Shown piece by piece: positions 21,301-30,838 of a stretch of 44,038 nucleotides of DNA (position 1 is the stretch's first letter; each line of letters starts with the position of its first letter). Made by a program: the position numbers and the translations under genes. This DNA is from Methylomonas koyamae (GTDB lineage Bacteria; Pseudomonadota; Gammaproteobacteria; Methylococcales; Methylomonadaceae): positions 1-44,038 of the forward strand of contig NZ_PPPU01000021.1 in assembly GCF_006483455.1 (NCBI RefSeq), written 5' to 3'. The notes beneath the pieces were generated by a model. The model worked only from the letters and a program-made list of their open reading frames with translations, ran no database searches and was not told where the DNA came from.

Positions 21301-21647
21301 AGACTGTTTTCCAGGTTCTCGCCGACGTAATAGCGCACCGTGACCACCGCCTGACCGGGCCGCGATACCGAATAGACGTATTCCACCCCCTGAATCTGGC
21401 GCAGCAACACTTCCAGCGGCGTCGTGATCTGTTTTTCCACTTCGTCGGCGGAAGCACCCGGCGCCTGCACGAACACGTCCATCACCGGCACCACGATTTG
21501 CGGGTCTTCCTCGCGCGGCGTCAACATCAGCGCCGCGGCGCCGGCCAATAACGAGATCAGCAAAAACAGCAACGACAGGTGCGAAGTAGTGAACAACCGG
21601 ACGATGGCAACCGTCAGGCTGTCTTTTTTGGTTGCGTTGGAATTCAT
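18387..21647 (-). CDS. RND-family efflux pump, inner-membrane subunit
   Basis: This proton-driven trimeric resistance-nodulation-division transporter has 1086 residues. The first membrane helix follows MNSNATKKDSLTVAIVRLF. A large periplasmic loop comes next, then TM4 with the proton-relay aspartates in LGLLVDDPIVDVENIHRH, a second periplasmic loop, and the C-terminal helices containing GIVVRNSIILIDFTE. The reading frame extends back to 22037, but the ATG at 21647 overlaps the adaptor stop as ATGA, so I start there. It is the last gene of the OMF-adaptor-pump operon. Substrates are unknown; the DDPIVDVENI form is seen in a subgroup of HAE1-type pumps. Confidence 0.93.
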   Translation of the reverse strand: MNSNATKKDSLTVAIVRLFTTSHLSLLFLLISLLAGAAALMLTPREEDPQIVVPVMDVFVQAPGASADEVEKQITTPLEVLLRQIQGVEYVYSVSRPGQAVVTVRYYVGENLENSLIKTRDKLLANQDIIPPGVSDWLVKPVEIDDVPILLLSLSPQNTNVDEMGLRRIADELIERLRAVDNVGKSWVVGAAPRRISVYPDPAKLQAGGIGLADVQRALQQNNLNLQVGQTTANDREIVLEAGPYYQSAEQVGNTVVAGGNGRLLHLRDVAEVIDGSADTDYYTRIGFGPAVAQMHTLGEPGRLPQAGEERPLATIAIAKRRGANAVSVAEQVLALTEELKGSLIPDDVLLTVTRNYGETADHKVNELVMHLGIAILTIIVLLALSLGFKESLIVSLAVPMTFAITLLCDLIFGYTINRVTLFALILSLGLLVDDPIVDVENIHRHYKLRKEPPLQALLSAVDEIRPPTILATFAVIMSFVPMFFITGMMGPYMAPMAFNVPIAMLLSLVIAFSVTPWASYRLLKGDYGKDHGPAFDLKQSRGFRVYQAILAPLLADKAKAWWFLGAVIVAFVLSALMAVTRVVPLKLLPFDNKNELQLVIDMPKGSSLEATDRVAAELGRYLATVNEISSYQSYVGLSSPMDFNGMVRHYYLRQGANVGDIRIVLADKTRREQGSHEIALRMRPEVDRIEKQFGANIKIVEMPPGPPVLSTVVAEVYGPPQADYADIINVANRVRADMQQTGGVVDVDDFVEADYDKWQFLVEHEKAAALGVTAAQIAQTLQLALAGADVGLLHIENERQPLAIRLQLPRAARSAEADLLALSVKTANGVLVHLSELGRFERQLGQKAIYHKNLQRVAYVTAEMAGRSPVEAILDLFDVFEAKPLPAGYKAEMAGEGEWKITVDVFRDLGLAFAAAMVMIYILLVGQTGSLGVPLIMMIAIPLTVIGIMPGFWLINLFAGDVGEYASPIYFTATAMIGMIALAGIVVRNSIILIDFTENIYRGDPDISLADAIVEAGATRLNPIFLTAASAVLGSVMIVLDPIFSGLAWSFIFGIIASTLFSLVVIPVVYFLINRNMPKKAQAEQ

Positions 21648-22741
21648 TGCCCGAGCTCGCCTTGCAACAGGATGGTTTCGCCGTCCCGCAGACCGGACAG
21701 CACTTCCAATTGATCGCCGTAACGTTTGCCGCTGCGGATATGCCGCATCTGCCATTGTCCGTCTTCGACCACGCGCACAGCCTGCAATTGGCCGTATCGG
21801 ACGATGGCGCTGGCCGGCACCAGCATCACGGTTTGCGGCCCCTGGCAGCTCGTTTCCAGCCAAGCGAACTGGCCGTGTTGCAGGCCCGATGTTTTCGGCA
21901 AATTGACTTTGACTGGTTGGGTCAGGGTTTGCGGATCGATTTCCGGGCCGATTTCGTCTATCGTGCCCGACAACGTCTGCCGCAAGGCGTCGATTCTGAC
22001 CGATACCGTCGCGCCCAGTTGAAGCTGGGCGGCGCACTGGCTGGCTATCGCCGCTTCCAGCCGCAAATCGTCGGGTTGGTGAAAACTAAGCAAAGGCTGG
22101 TTCGGCGCGGCCATGTCGCCGGGCTCCTGGAAGCGTTCACCGACCACGCCGTCGAACGGCGCGTACAACAGATTCTCGCCGAGCATGACCTTGCTCTGCT
22201 GCGCGGCGCTAGCGGCCTGATTTGCCATGGCCCGCGCGGTCTTGGCTTGGGCTATTACCGCATCGTAGTTCTGCCGGGTGGCGGCCTGTTTTTGGTACAG
22301 ATCGACGATACGTTTCTCGTCGGCGCCGGCCTGCGCCGCCTGGGCTTGGGCCGCGGCGTAGGCGGCATTGGCGGCATTGTAGGCGGCCTGTAAGTCGCGG
22401 TCGTCCAACTTGGCGAGCAATTGACCCTTCTTCAAACGGTCGCCGGGATGGGCCGGCATTTCCAGGATTCTGGCATTCAGCTTCGGCGCAATTTTTATCG
22501 CCAGCCGGGAACGCACGGTACCCTGCCACACCGAAGTGCCGGCGGCCGCCTGTCTGGTCACGCGCACAGTCGGCGCATCGGCGGGAACGCTGCCGGGCGC
22601 TACCGCGGTAGTACCGGGCTCAATCTTGCTTGAGCCGCCCAAAACACCAAGCGCCAGCAGAATGACCAATAACAAGCCGCCGATCGCCGCCACCGGCATC
22701 AGCCACTTCGGTTTGTCGGAAAGAGAAAGATGTTGGGACAT
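21644..22741 (-). CDS. RND efflux periplasmic adaptor (membrane fusion protein)
   Basis: This HlyD/AcrA-type adaptor has 365 residues and links the pump to the outer-membrane channel. An N-terminal anchor helix (about 15-33, LMPVAAIGGLLLVILLALGVLGG) is followed by a barrel-sandwich half (PAHPGDRLKKGQLLAKLDD). A helical hairpin rich in Ala and Gln and the second barrel-sandwich half (LLYAPFDGVVGERFQEPGD) come next. I use the ATG at 22741 (MSQHLSLSDKPKW). A TTG ten codons upstream would overlap the preceding stop. It follows the outer-membrane factor by 20 bp and overlaps the pump by 4 bp. Confidence 0.92.
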   Translation of the reverse strand: MSQHLSLSDKPKWLMPVAAIGGLLLVILLALGVLGGSSKIEPGTTAVAPGSVPADAPTVRVTRQAAAGTSVWQGTVRSRLAIKIAPKLNARILEMPAHPGDRLKKGQLLAKLDDRDLQAAYNAANAAYAAAQAQAAQAGADEKRIVDLYQKQAATRQNYDAVIAQAKTARAMANQAASAAQQSKVMLGENLLYAPFDGVVGERFQEPGDMAAPNQPLLSFHQPDDLRLEAAIASQCAAQLQLGATVSVRIDALRQTLSGTIDEIGPEIDPQTLTQPVKVNLPKTSGLQHGQFAWLETSCQGPQTVMLVPASAIVRYGQLQAVRVVEDGQWQMRHIRSGKRYGDQLEVLSGLRDGETILLQGELGQ

Positions 22742-22761
22742 GTAGGTATGCCTGCGAGGGT

Positions 22762-24099
22762 TTATTGCCAAAAGCCGAGGGCTTGTTTCAGGTCCGCTTC
22801 GGCGCGCAAGGCATCGTAGCGGGCGCCGATTTGCCGGTTGCGCGCGCGATCTCGGGCGACTTCAGCTTCCAGGTAGCGGGTGACGGTGACAACGCCGGCC
22901 CGGCGTTGCTCGTTGACCAAACGCAACGCTTCCTCGGCGGCGCGCACCGCGACATCGCTGACCACAGCCCGGTTCAAAGCCTGCTGCAAGCCGAGCTGGG
23001 CCGACTTGAGCTGGTTTTCGATACGCAACCGGGTCTGCCTGACGGTTTCTTGCGCTGCGGTCAGCTCGTGCTCGGCCTTGCGGACTTTTTCCTGGGTAGC
23101 GAATCCGGAAAACACGTCCACTTCGACCATGACGCCGGCGCTGACGTTGTCGCGGTTGCTGCTGAACGCCAAGTCCTTGCTGTCCGAACCGTAACTGACA
23201 TAGGCATCGGCGCGCGGTAAATGCGCCGCTTTGGCGGCCGCCAATTGCTGTTCGGCGATAGCGGCGCGTTTCTCGGCGGTTTTCAACTCGGGGTGTTGCG
23301 CCAGGGCTTGGTTCAGCAACTCGTCGAAACCGGCAGGGCTGCCCGGCAGGTCGGGTTGCACATTGCCGGCAAAATCGAATGCCTCGTTGGCGTTCAAGCC
23401 CACCAGCGTTTTTAACAGGCTTTGCGCCAGTTCGATGGCATGCGCCGACTGGATTTCGGCGTCTCTAGCCTCGGCCAATTGCGTTTCCAACGACAGCACA
23501 TCGGATTTCAGCACTACGCCGGCGTCGAATTGAATCTTGGATTGATTTAATTCGCTCTGCACCGCTTCAATTGCGCGGTTATTGACTTGGTGCGCTTCGA
23601 TCGCCGCCAAACCGCCGTAATACGCCGCGGTGACGTTGTTCACCAACCGGTTGCGGGTGGCGGCCCTTTCCAGTTCGGAACTTTCCACGCCCAGCTGTGC
23701 GGCCTGGCTCAAATAGTAATCCTGGCCGCCGCGGAACAGCGAATAAGTCGCCGTGACTTGCGGCCGGTAATTGTCGACACCGCCCGGATGATTAAAATCG
23801 CCGCCGTTCAGATTCAAACGCCGCTGGGCAATAATCATCGAGAATGCCATCGCTGGATTATCGCTGTGCTGGTAGGACAGGCTGGTTTTGATTTGCGGAT
23901 AAAAATTGGCCAGCGCCTGCCCCAACTGGGCGTCGGCTTGCTCGATCCGCTCCTGCATGATGTGCAGTTCCGGATTGTTGGCCAACGCCTGCTCCACGGC
24001 TTGCTCCAGCGTGTAAGTACCGGCAGCCCAGGCAACCGGTCCGATTAGACTTAGCGTGACCGCAAGCGGTACAACGGCATGTTTCACAATCATTCGCAT
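22762..24099 (-). CDS. TolC-family outer-membrane efflux channel
   Basis: This 445-residue outer-membrane factor is the exit duct of the RND system. A signal peptide is present (cleavage after VAWA, near residue 25). The duplicated OEP layout is clear: YTLEQAVEQALANNPEL at the start of the first repeat, and LNQALAQHPELKTAEKRAAIAEQQLAAAKAAHLP at the start of the second, about residue 245. Long helical stretches rich in Gln and Ala follow. It is the promoter-proximal gene of the operon, divergent from the small membrane protein at 24322, with a -10-like TATAAT on the minus strand near 24140. Confidence 0.92.
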   Translation of the reverse strand: MRMIVKHAVVPLAVTLSLIGPVAWAAGTYTLEQAVEQALANNPELHIMQERIEQADAQLGQALANFYPQIKTSLSYQHSDNPAMAFSMIIAQRRLNLNGGDFNHPGGVDNYRPQVTATYSLFRGGQDYYLSQAAQLGVESSELERAATRNRLVNNVTAAYYGGLAAIEAHQVNNRAIEAVQSELNQSKIQFDAGVVLKSDVLSLETQLAEARDAEIQSAHAIELAQSLLKTLVGLNANEAFDFAGNVQPDLPGSPAGFDELLNQALAQHPELKTAEKRAAIAEQQLAAAKAAHLPRADAYVSYGSDSKDLAFSSNRDNVSAGVMVEVDVFSGFATQEKVRKAEHELTAAQETVRQTRLRIENQLKSAQLGLQQALNRAVVSDVAVRAAEEALRLVNEQRRAGVVTVTRYLEAEVARDRARNRQIGARYDALRAEADLKQALGFWQ

Positions 24100-24321
24100 A
24101 GCACTGCCAAATGTTAGTAATTAAGTATTTCCTAATATTATAGGCCAAATCTTTTCTCTGCTGGCTTTTTTATTCGTGCAAATCCGATATTGCCGCTATT
24201 CCAGTTAAGATAGTCTCTAAGCCTTAGAAATGAATGCTTGAAATGTTTGGTCATCATGGTAACTTTAGGCACTCACCCAATAACCTTCCATAATAATAAT
24301 TAGCTTGAGAGGATACAGCGC

Positions 24322-24840
24322 ATGAGCCTTGACGAAAACACCAACGAAACCGCAAATCAAGCCGAGGAGCCGAATCAGGCCGCCGCCGCGCCTGCTGCCG
24401 CCGCTGCCGGAAATGCCTTGGCCGGTTTTTTAGCTTTGAAGGAATCCAATCCTAAAGTATTTTACGGCGCGATCGGCGGCGCCGCAGTGGTTCTGCTTGC
24501 CCTAGTATTTAGCGGCGGCTCCGACCCGAAACTGCCGGTCCATCAACAAAAACCGCTGGTCTCCGGCCAAAATTATGTGCTGAAAAGCCCCAACACCTAC
24601 GATCCAAACGCAACTGTCAGATTGGTTTCGGTTCCGGGTTCGTTGGCTGCCTACGACGATACCGAGGAAAACGATCGCGATGGCGCCTGCAAACATATGC
24701 CGATGAATACACCGGTCAAGTTGACGCAGATCCAGAACGATCCGACCGACAAAAACCTGGTGTGGGCCGAAGTCGAAATATCCGCCAGCGGAGAATGCCA
24801 AGGCCGGCGCGCTTGGACGTCTTCAATCAACCTGCAATAA
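24322..24840 (+). CDS. Hypothetical membrane-anchored protein
   Basis: This 172-residue protein has an unrecognised family. The N-terminus (residues 1-45) is acidic and then Ala-rich (AAAAPAAAAAGNALAG). One membrane helix follows at about residues 51-67 (VFYGAIGGAAVVLLALVF). The C-terminal 100 residues have beta-strand character and two cysteines (CKHMP, ECQG), and could be a small SH3-like domain outside the membrane. GAGAGGA lies about 10 bp upstream of the ATG, a good ribosome site. The stop is immediately followed by the tRNA promoter. Confidence 0.7.
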   Translation: MSLDENTNETANQAEEPNQAAAAPAAAAAGNALAGFLALKESNPKVFYGAIGGAAVVLLALVFSGGSDPKLPVHQQKPLVSGQNYVLKSPNTYDPNATVRLVSVPGSLAAYDDTEENDRDGACKHMPMNTPVKLTQIQNDPTDKNLVWAEVEISASGECQGRRAWTSSINLQ

Positions 24841-24843
24841 GTG

Positions 24844-24871
24844 TTGACACAAAAAATTTAGCTTTTATAAT
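24844..24871 (+). promoter_or_regulatory. Consensus sigma70 promoter of the tRNA cluster
   Basis: A perfect TTGACA (24844-24849) and a perfect TATAAT (24866-24871) are 16 bp apart. Transcription would start about 12 bp before the first tRNA-Gly. The promoter begins 3 bp after the stop codon of the preceding gene. Confidence 0.88.
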
Positions 24872-24890
24872 AGGCAGGATAGTTAGCCAA

Positions 24891-24966
<76 letters not shown>

Positions 24967-24974
24967 AATTCGAT

Positions 24975-25000
24975 AAGCCGCGGCAAAACGCGGCTTTTTT
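24975..25000 (+). terminator. Intrinsic terminator after the first tRNA-Gly
   Basis: AAGCCGCG (24975-24982) pairs with CGCGGCTT (24989-24996) around a 6-base loop and runs into Ts to 25000. It sits inside the tRNA cluster, so it should limit read-through into tRNA-Cys. Confidence 0.8.
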
Positions 25001-25014
25001 GTTTGACCGATTAA

Positions 25015-25088
25015 GGCTGCGTAGCAAAGTGGTTATGCAGCGGCCTGCAAAGCCGTATACACCGGTTCGATTCCGGTCGCAGCCTCCA
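25015..25088 (+). tRNA. tRNA-Cys (GCA)
   Basis: This 74-nt cloverleaf has acceptor GGCTGCG pairing with CGCAGCC, anticodon GCA in CCTGCAAAG, and T-loop GTTCGATTC. The CCA end is encoded. It lies between the two tRNA-Gly copies. Confidence 0.96.
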
Positions 25089-25097
25089 TTTAAACAT

Positions 25098-25173
<76 letters not shown>

Positions 25174-25180
25174 AATTCAT

Positions 25181-25209
25181 AAAAAGCCGCGAATATCGCG
25201 GCTTTTTTT
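25181..25209 (+). terminator. Intrinsic terminator closing the tRNA cluster
   Basis: AAAAAGCCGCGA (25181-25192) pairs with TCGCGGCTTTTT (25196-25207) around a 3-base loop, with a T run through 25209. The core AGCCGCG is shared with the terminator after the first tRNA-Gly. Confidence 0.85.
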
Positions 25210-25336
25210 GTGCCCGTCAGAAGCCCGCTCACGCTCCATCTTGGGAGCCGACCGGGAGAAAGCGGCTCAAGTAAACCAACCTCCTCCGGCCCACCCCCGA
25301 GAGCGCTACTTGCTCAACGGGCGACAGGCATCGCTA

Positions 25337-28300
25337 TCAGACCAACACCCGCTCGACGCCGCCCTGAGTCACCCGTTCGACATATTCCGGCATCCAGTTG
25401 TCGCCCAGCACGTGCTTGGCGATTTCGACAACGATGTAATCGACTTCCAAGGTTTCCACCTCATCTTGAAAACGCTGCAAGCCCTGCATGCAGGATGGGC
25501 ACGAGGTCAACATTTTTACCGGCCCGGCATAACCGTCGCCGCGTAATTTGCTGGCATCCTTTTGCAGTTCTTCGGCCTTGCGGAAACGAATCTGCGTCGA
25601 GATGTCCGGCCGCGCCACCGCCAGCGTGCCGGACTCGCCGCAGCAACGTTCTGACTTACTGACCGGCGCCCCCAACAACTGATTTACTACTTTAACTCCG
25701 TCTTGTTGCTTGAACGGACTGTGGCAAGGATCGTGATAAAGGTAACGCTGGCCATTCACGCCATCCAATTTCACGCCTTTTTCCAACAAATATTCGTGAA
25801 TATCGATCAAGCGGCAACCGGGGAAAATCTTGTCGAATTCGTAATCCTGTAATTGATCCTGGCAGGTACCGCAACTGACCACGACAGTCTTGATATCCAG
25901 ATAATTCAGGGTGTTCGCCACCCGGTGAAACAACACCCGGTTATCGGTGGTTATCTTCTGCGCCTTGTCGAATTGGCCGCCCGCCCGTTGCGGATAACCA
26001 CAACACAAATAACCCGGCGGCAACACCGTTTGCACCCCGATTTCGTATAGCATCGCCTGCGTCGCCAGCCCGACTTGGGAAAACAAACGCTCGGAACCGC
26101 AACCCGGGAAATAAAACACAGCCTCTGAATCGGCTTTGGTTTTCTCGTGGTTGCGGATGATCGGCACGATTTGGTTGTCCTCGATATCCAACAAAGCCCG
26201 CGCCGTTTTGTTCGGCAATTCGCCCGGCATTTTCCGGTTCATGAAATGAATCACCTGCTCCCGCACCGGCGGCTTGCCGACCGTGGCCGGCGGCTGCGCG
26301 ATCTGCGCCCTGCCCCAATGCTGCAAAAAGCTATTGCCGATACGCTGCGCTTTGTAGGTCCAATCGATCATCGCCTTGCGCATGGCTTTGACGTTGCCTG
26401 GCTTGGACGCGGTCAAAAAGGCCAGCGCCATGGTCTTGGCCGGATTGAAACTTTGCTTGCCCATTTTGCGTAGCAGATTGCGCATATTCATCGAGACGTC
26501 GCCAAAGTCGATGTCAACCGGACACGGATTGAAACACTTATGGCAGACGGTGCAATGATCGGCCACGTCTTCGAATTCCTTCCAGTGGGTGATCGAAATG
26601 CCGCGCCGGGTCTGCTCCTCGTACAAGAAGGCCTCGATCAACAACGAAGTGGCCAGAATCTTGTTACGCGGCGAATACAGCAAATTCGCCGGCGGCACAT
26701 GAGTCGCGCAGACCGGTTTGCATTTGCCGCAGCGCAGGCAGTCCTTGACCGACTCCGAAATCGCACCGATATCGCTCTGCTGCATGATCAGCGACTCATA
26801 GCCCATCAGGCTGAACGAGGTGGTATAAGCCGAGCGCAAATCGGCACCCGGCATCAATTTACCGCGATTGAAGCGCCCTTCCGGATCGATCCGGTTTTTA
26901 TAAGCATGAAAATCGGCCAGTTCGGCCTCGGTCAGGAACTCGTATTTGGTGATGCCGATGCCGTGCTCGCCGGAAATCGCCCCGCCCAACGCCCGCGCCA
27001 GCTCCATAATCCGCGCCACCGCCGCATTGGCTTCCTGCAACATTTCGTAATGGTCGGAATTGACCGGTAGATTGGTATGCACGTTGCCGTCGCCGGCATG
27101 CATATGCAAGGCCACGAACACGCGGCCACGCAGGATTTCCTTATGCAGGGCTTCGATGCGCTCGACGATAGGCCGAAAATTGTCGCCCTCGAAAATCTCG
27201 CGCAAACGCGGCAGCAGTTCCTGCTTCCATGACACCCTGATGGAGTAATCCTGCAAGCGGTGAAACAAAGTCGGCTCTGCGGCGCGATTGCTTAACTCGC
27301 CAGCCTGAATCCCGTATTTGCCGAACTCGGCTTCCGCCTGGCGCAACGGCAAATCCAAATTGTCGTATAGCCAAGTCCAGCGCTGACGCACCATGGCTAA
27401 CGTTTCCAGCGCCTGAGCCTGGCGCTCGCCGAGCAATTCCCGCCAGTCTACGCCCTCTTCGTAAGCGCGCATCGGCAAATCGCCGGCCAAAAATTCGTTC
27501 AATGCCGCGCACAAGCGCAGCTTATTGTGCAGCGACAATTCGATGTTGATCCGCTCGATGCCATCGCAATAATCGCCCATCCGCGGCAACGGAATCACCA
27601 CGTCTTCGTTGATTTTAAAGGCGTTGGTATGTTTGGCGATCGCCGCGGTCCGGGCCCGGTCCAGCCAGAATTTTTTGCGGGTCTCGGCCGACACGGCGAT
27701 AAAGCCCTCCGCGCCGCGGACATTGCACAGCCGCACCACTTCCGAAGCGGCCAGAGCCACCTGGTTCTCGTCGTCGCCGACGATATCGCCGATCAATACC
27801 ATCTTCGGCCGGCCGTGGCGTTTGGCTTTAGTGGCGTAGCCCACCGCTTTGACGTAACGCTCGTCCAGATGCTCCAGACCGGCCAGCATGACCCGTTGCG
27901 CGCCGTCTTTCGGCAGGCTTTCCAGATAGTCGCGAATCTCGACGATGGCCGGCACCGCTTCCCGCACCTGACCGAAAAACTCCAGGCAAAAGGTTCGGGT
28001 CACCGGTGGCATTTCATGCAGAATCCAGCGGGCCGAGGTAATGATGCCGTCGCAGCCTTCTTTCTGCACGCCGGGCAAACCGCCCAGAAACTTGTCGGTA
28101 ACGTCTTTGCCCAACCCGGTTTTGCGGAAAAAACTGCCGGAGATTTCCAGACTCTCTTCACCTAGCAATTGCTTGCCGCTGGCGTCGAACCGCTTCAACA
28201 GAAATGCAGCGGTTTCCTGCTCGTGAATCTTGCCCAGATTGTGGTTCAACCGCTCGATTTCCAGCCAATTGCCGTCCGGCGTCACCATGCGCCAGGCAGC

Positions 28301-29272
28301 CAGATTGTCCAATGCAGTGCCCCACAGCACGGCTTTCTTGCCGCCGGCGTTCATCGCGATATTGCCGCCGATGCAGGAAGCATCGGCCGAGGTCGGATCG
28401 CAGGCGAACACTAAGCCGGCCTGCTCGGCAGCATCCATCACCCGCCGGGTGACAACGCCGGCGCCGGTATGGATCGTGGCGTAGGACCTATCGACGCCGG
28501 GCAACAAAGTCTGGCGCTCCACCTGGCCCATCGCCAGCAGTTTTTCGGTGTTGATTACCGCGGAATAGGCGTTCAGCGGCACCGCACCGCCGGTATAACC
28601 GGTACCGCCGCCGCGCGGAATGATGGTCAAACCCAGCTCGATACAACCGCGTACCAAATGGCCGACCTCGTCTTCGGAACAGGGATACAAGACAACGAAC
28701 GGATACTCCACCCGCCAGTCGGTGGCGTCGGTGACATGGCTGACCCGGGCGAAGCCGTCGAAACTGATATTGTCTTTACGGGTGTATCGCGACAACAGCG
28801 TCATCACGCTGCGCCGCAGTTGGGCGGTGCGTTCGAAGTGGGCATCGAATTCGTCTACCGCCTGATGCGCGGCGCGGATTAATTTGGCGACGCGCTCGGC
28901 CCGGTCGGGATTTTGGTTCTCGGCTTCGGCGTGTCTGGCTTGCATTTGCTGTAAACGATGACGCAGGGCTTGCAACAAAGCCCGCCGACGTTTGGCATTG
29001 TCGAGCAGATCGTCTTCCAAATAGGGGTTGCGCCGCACCGCCCAGATATCGCCCAAGACTTCGTAAAGCATCCGGGCGGAACGGCCGGTGATCCGCTCCT
29101 CGCGCAAGGAATCCAAAATCGACCACATCTCTTCCCCCAGCAAGCGAATCACAATTTCGCGGTCGGAAAACGAGGTGTAGTTGTAGGGAATTTCCCGCAC
29201 TCGAGCGGGAGCGGATTCAATCGAAGCGGGGAATAATGGAGAGGCCACAGGATTCGGCGAACATGAAGTCAT
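25337..29272 (-). CDS. Fused FAD-linked oxidase / Fe-S oxidoreductase (DUF3683, D-lactate dehydrogenase-like)
   Basis: This is a 1311-residue fusion of a GlcD-like flavin subunit and a GlcF-like iron-sulphur subunit, probably oxidising a 2-hydroxyacid such as D-lactate and passing electrons to the respiratory chain. The N-terminal 150 residues ([21 protein letters not shown]) fit the DUF3683 extension. The FAD-binding motif [15 protein letters not shown] is near residue 225. Two ferredoxin clusters follow ([11 protein letters not shown] and [12 protein letters not shown]). Two CCG domains are at the C-terminus (CCGYPQ...SCGTCQ and CCGESG...SCPSCM). I use the ATG at 29272. The substrate is inferred from family only. 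Confidence 0.85.
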   Translation of the reverse strand: MTSCSPNPVASPLFPASIESAPARVREIPYNYTSFSDREIVIRLLGEEMWSILDSLREERITGRSARMLYEVLGDIWAVRRNPYLEDDLLDNAKRRRALLQALRHRLQQMQARHAEAENQNPDRAERVAKLIRAAHQAVDEFDAHFERTAQLRRSVMTLLSRYTRKDNISFDGFARVSHVTDATDWRVEYPFVVLYPCSEDEVGHLVRGCIELGLTIIPRGGGTGYTGGAVPLNAYSAVINTEKLLAMGQVERQTLLPGVDRSYATIHTGAGVVTRRVMDAAEQAGLVFACDPTSADASCIGGNIAMNAGGKKAVLWGTALDNLAAWRMVTPDGNWLEIERLNHNLGKIHEQETAAFLLKRFDASGKQLLGEESLEISGSFFRKTGLGKDVTDKFLGGLPGVQKEGCDGIITSARWILHEMPPVTRTFCLEFFGQVREAVPAIVEIRDYLESLPKDGAQRVMLAGLEHLDERYVKAVGYATKAKRHGRPKMVLIGDIVGDDENQVALAASEVVRLCNVRGAEGFIAVSAETRKKFWLDRARTAAIAKHTNAFKINEDVVIPLPRMGDYCDGIERINIELSLHNKLRLCAALNEFLAGDLPMRAYEEGVDWRELLGERQAQALETLAMVRQRWTWLYDNLDLPLRQAEAEFGKYGIQAGELSNRAAEPTLFHRLQDYSIRVSWKQELLPRLREIFEGDNFRPIVERIEALHKEILRGRVFVALHMHAGDGNVHTNLPVNSDHYEMLQEANAAVARIMELARALGGAISGEHGIGITKYEFLTEAELADFHAYKNRIDPEGRFNRGKLMPGADLRSAYTTSFSLMGYESLIMQQSDIGAISESVKDCLRCGKCKPVCATHVPPANLLYSPRNKILATSLLIEAFLYEEQTRRGISITHWKEFEDVADHCTVCHKCFNPCPVDIDFGDVSMNMRNLLRKMGKQSFNPAKTMALAFLTASKPGNVKAMRKAMIDWTYKAQRIGNSFLQHWGRAQIAQPPATVGKPPVREQVIHFMNRKMPGELPNKTARALLDIEDNQIVPIIRNHEKTKADSEAVFYFPGCGSERLFSQVGLATQAMLYEIGVQTVLPPGYLCCGYPQRAGGQFDKAQKITTDNRVLFHRVANTLNYLDIKTVVVSCGTCQDQLQDYEFDKIFPGCRLIDIHEYLLEKGVKLDGVNGQRYLYHDPCHSPFKQQDGVKVVNQLLGAPVSKSERCCGESGTLAVARPDISTQIRFRKAEELQKDASKLRGDGYAGPVKMLTSCPSCMQGLQRFQDEVETLEVDYIVVEIAKHVLGDNWMPEYVERVTQGGVERVLV

Positions 29273-29446
29273 AGTCCGCCGGATTTTAACACGGGCCGAA
29301 ACCGAGCCGGCCGAAAAATCGCCGCGCAAACCGCGAGATATCTGGGGTTTATCCGGCCGCCGGCACTCTATAACACGGCCTAACCACCGCCAACGGACAA
29401 CCGGGGCGCCGTCCAGAGACGCCCAGCCGCCCCACTGGCCACGAGC

Positions 29447-30694
29447 TTAAAACTCTAAACGGCCGCCCAGCATCAAGCGGTTGCTTTCGACATGGCGGTA
29501 ACTTTGCAATGTCTCGTAAGCCAGAAACGCAGACACACCGCCGGGCAGCACTGTCGACACTTCGGCGCCGAAGGTGTAATAGTCCCGGGTAGGCGCGTCA
29601 TTGACCAAACTAAAAGTGGAGCCGGAGCCGTCCGCAATGAAGCTGCCGGACACATTACGCCGGCCGTCAAGAAACTGGTGATGCCACTCGCCGCGCAATT
29701 GCGGAATCAAAACACCCCATGGAAAGCTGAAGGTATAAGCAGTTTGCACACCGACGGTAGAAATCAACGATTCGATATTCTGCTTACCGAATCGAACCGC
29801 GGCCACACTGCCGGATTCGGCGTAGCCGTCGATGTTCAGAGCCGTGTATTCGCCGCGCGCATAAGGCGAAACGCTCAAAGCCTGATGGTGCCAGTCGTAT
29901 CCGCCGCCCCAACTGAACGAATATTGGTCGGCATTGGGCTTGGCCTTGGCCACCGAAGATACACCATTCAACGTGATATTACGGGTGGTTTCGAATTCAT
30001 GGCCGCCGTAAGAAGCCGTGGCATCCAAATGCAAGGCCTCGGTCACGAAGTAAGAGGTATAGAGCATACCGGTGTAACTATCGCCCAGGGTTTCGCCGCG
30101 GCCGGCGTTGAATGCGGCATTACTATGGCGGTAGTTGAAGACGGCGCCGCTGACCCAACTGTCGCTGATCCGGTAATCGACGCCAGCCATGAAATTATGG
30201 TTGTCGTACTTGAAACCACCATTGTTCAGCGCGGTATTGTCGTGGGCACCGAAGCCGCTATCGACCTTGGTCCAAAAATTCAACGGCGGAAAATCGGCGT
30301 CGCCGCTGCCTCCGCCCAATCTCGAGGTTTGATTGTTACTGTAATAGTCGTAAGGCACCGGATTACGGCCGCCGTCCAGTCGGGTAATCGAGTTGCCCAT
30401 ACCCAGGACTTGGTCCGGAGTCAGGCTTTGGATATCGGAAAATCCCGCTTGGCATACCGTTGGGGTAGGCTCGTTCGAATCCGAATAAAAAGACGAACAG
30501 TTTGACAAGGCCGTATCGACCGACTGTTGATTCGGATTCAGATTCTGCGAAAAACTTGGCACGGCACTGGTGGATGCCGACGATAATGTCATCACGGCCA
30601 AACTTATCGCCCTACAAAGCTGCAAGTGGACCGGTGGCCGGACCGAAGTCTCGGCGTCGACCGAGCGAACCGGCTTTAAATTGGGGTAATACAT
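29447..30694 (-). CDS. Autotransporter beta-barrel domain protein
   Basis: This 415-residue secreted protein has a long signal region (CRAISLAVMTLSSASTSAVP, about residues 27-46), a short linker with two cysteine-containing stretches, and a C-terminal outer-membrane barrel of about 280 residues. The barrel shows alternating strands (FMAGVDYRISDSWVSGAVFNYRHSNAAF, YSFSWGGGYDWHHQALSVSPY) and ends in LGGRLEF, with the terminal Phe needed for barrel assembly. There is almost no passenger domain. It resembles the gene at 41325 in length and barrel pattern. It stands alone on the minus strand. Confidence 0.82.
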   Translation of the reverse strand: MYYPNLKPVRSVDAETSVRPPVHLQLCRAISLAVMTLSSASTSAVPSFSQNLNPNQQSVDTALSNCSSFYSDSNEPTPTVCQAGFSDIQSLTPDQVLGMGNSITRLDGGRNPVPYDYYSNNQTSRLGGGSGDADFPPLNFWTKVDSGFGAHDNTALNNGGFKYDNHNFMAGVDYRISDSWVSGAVFNYRHSNAAFNAGRGETLGDSYTGMLYTSYFVTEALHLDATASYGGHEFETTRNITLNGVSSVAKAKPNADQYSFSWGGGYDWHHQALSVSPYARGEYTALNIDGYAESGSVAAVRFGKQNIESLISTVGVQTAYTFSFPWGVLIPQLRGEWHHQFLDGRRNVSGSFIADGSGSTFSLVNDAPTRDYYTFGAEVSTVLPGGVSAFLAYETLQSYRHVESNRLMLGGRLEF

Positions 30695-30838
30695 GATTCT
30701 CTCCTCAAAGATGTGTTTTTAATATCTTACACGCCGGCCCACATTCCGCAAAATCGAAAAAACTTAATTATTCTGCAAAATCATATAAATAGCCCAACCT
30801 ATAAAACCGAATTGTCAACATAATCCGGTCGTTGCCTG

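Noticed and set aside
21648-22037. N-terminal extension of the RND pump frame.
   Set aside because: It is Arg- and Gly-rich shadow sequence of the adaptor gene. The ATGA overlap at 21644-21647 is the natural start.
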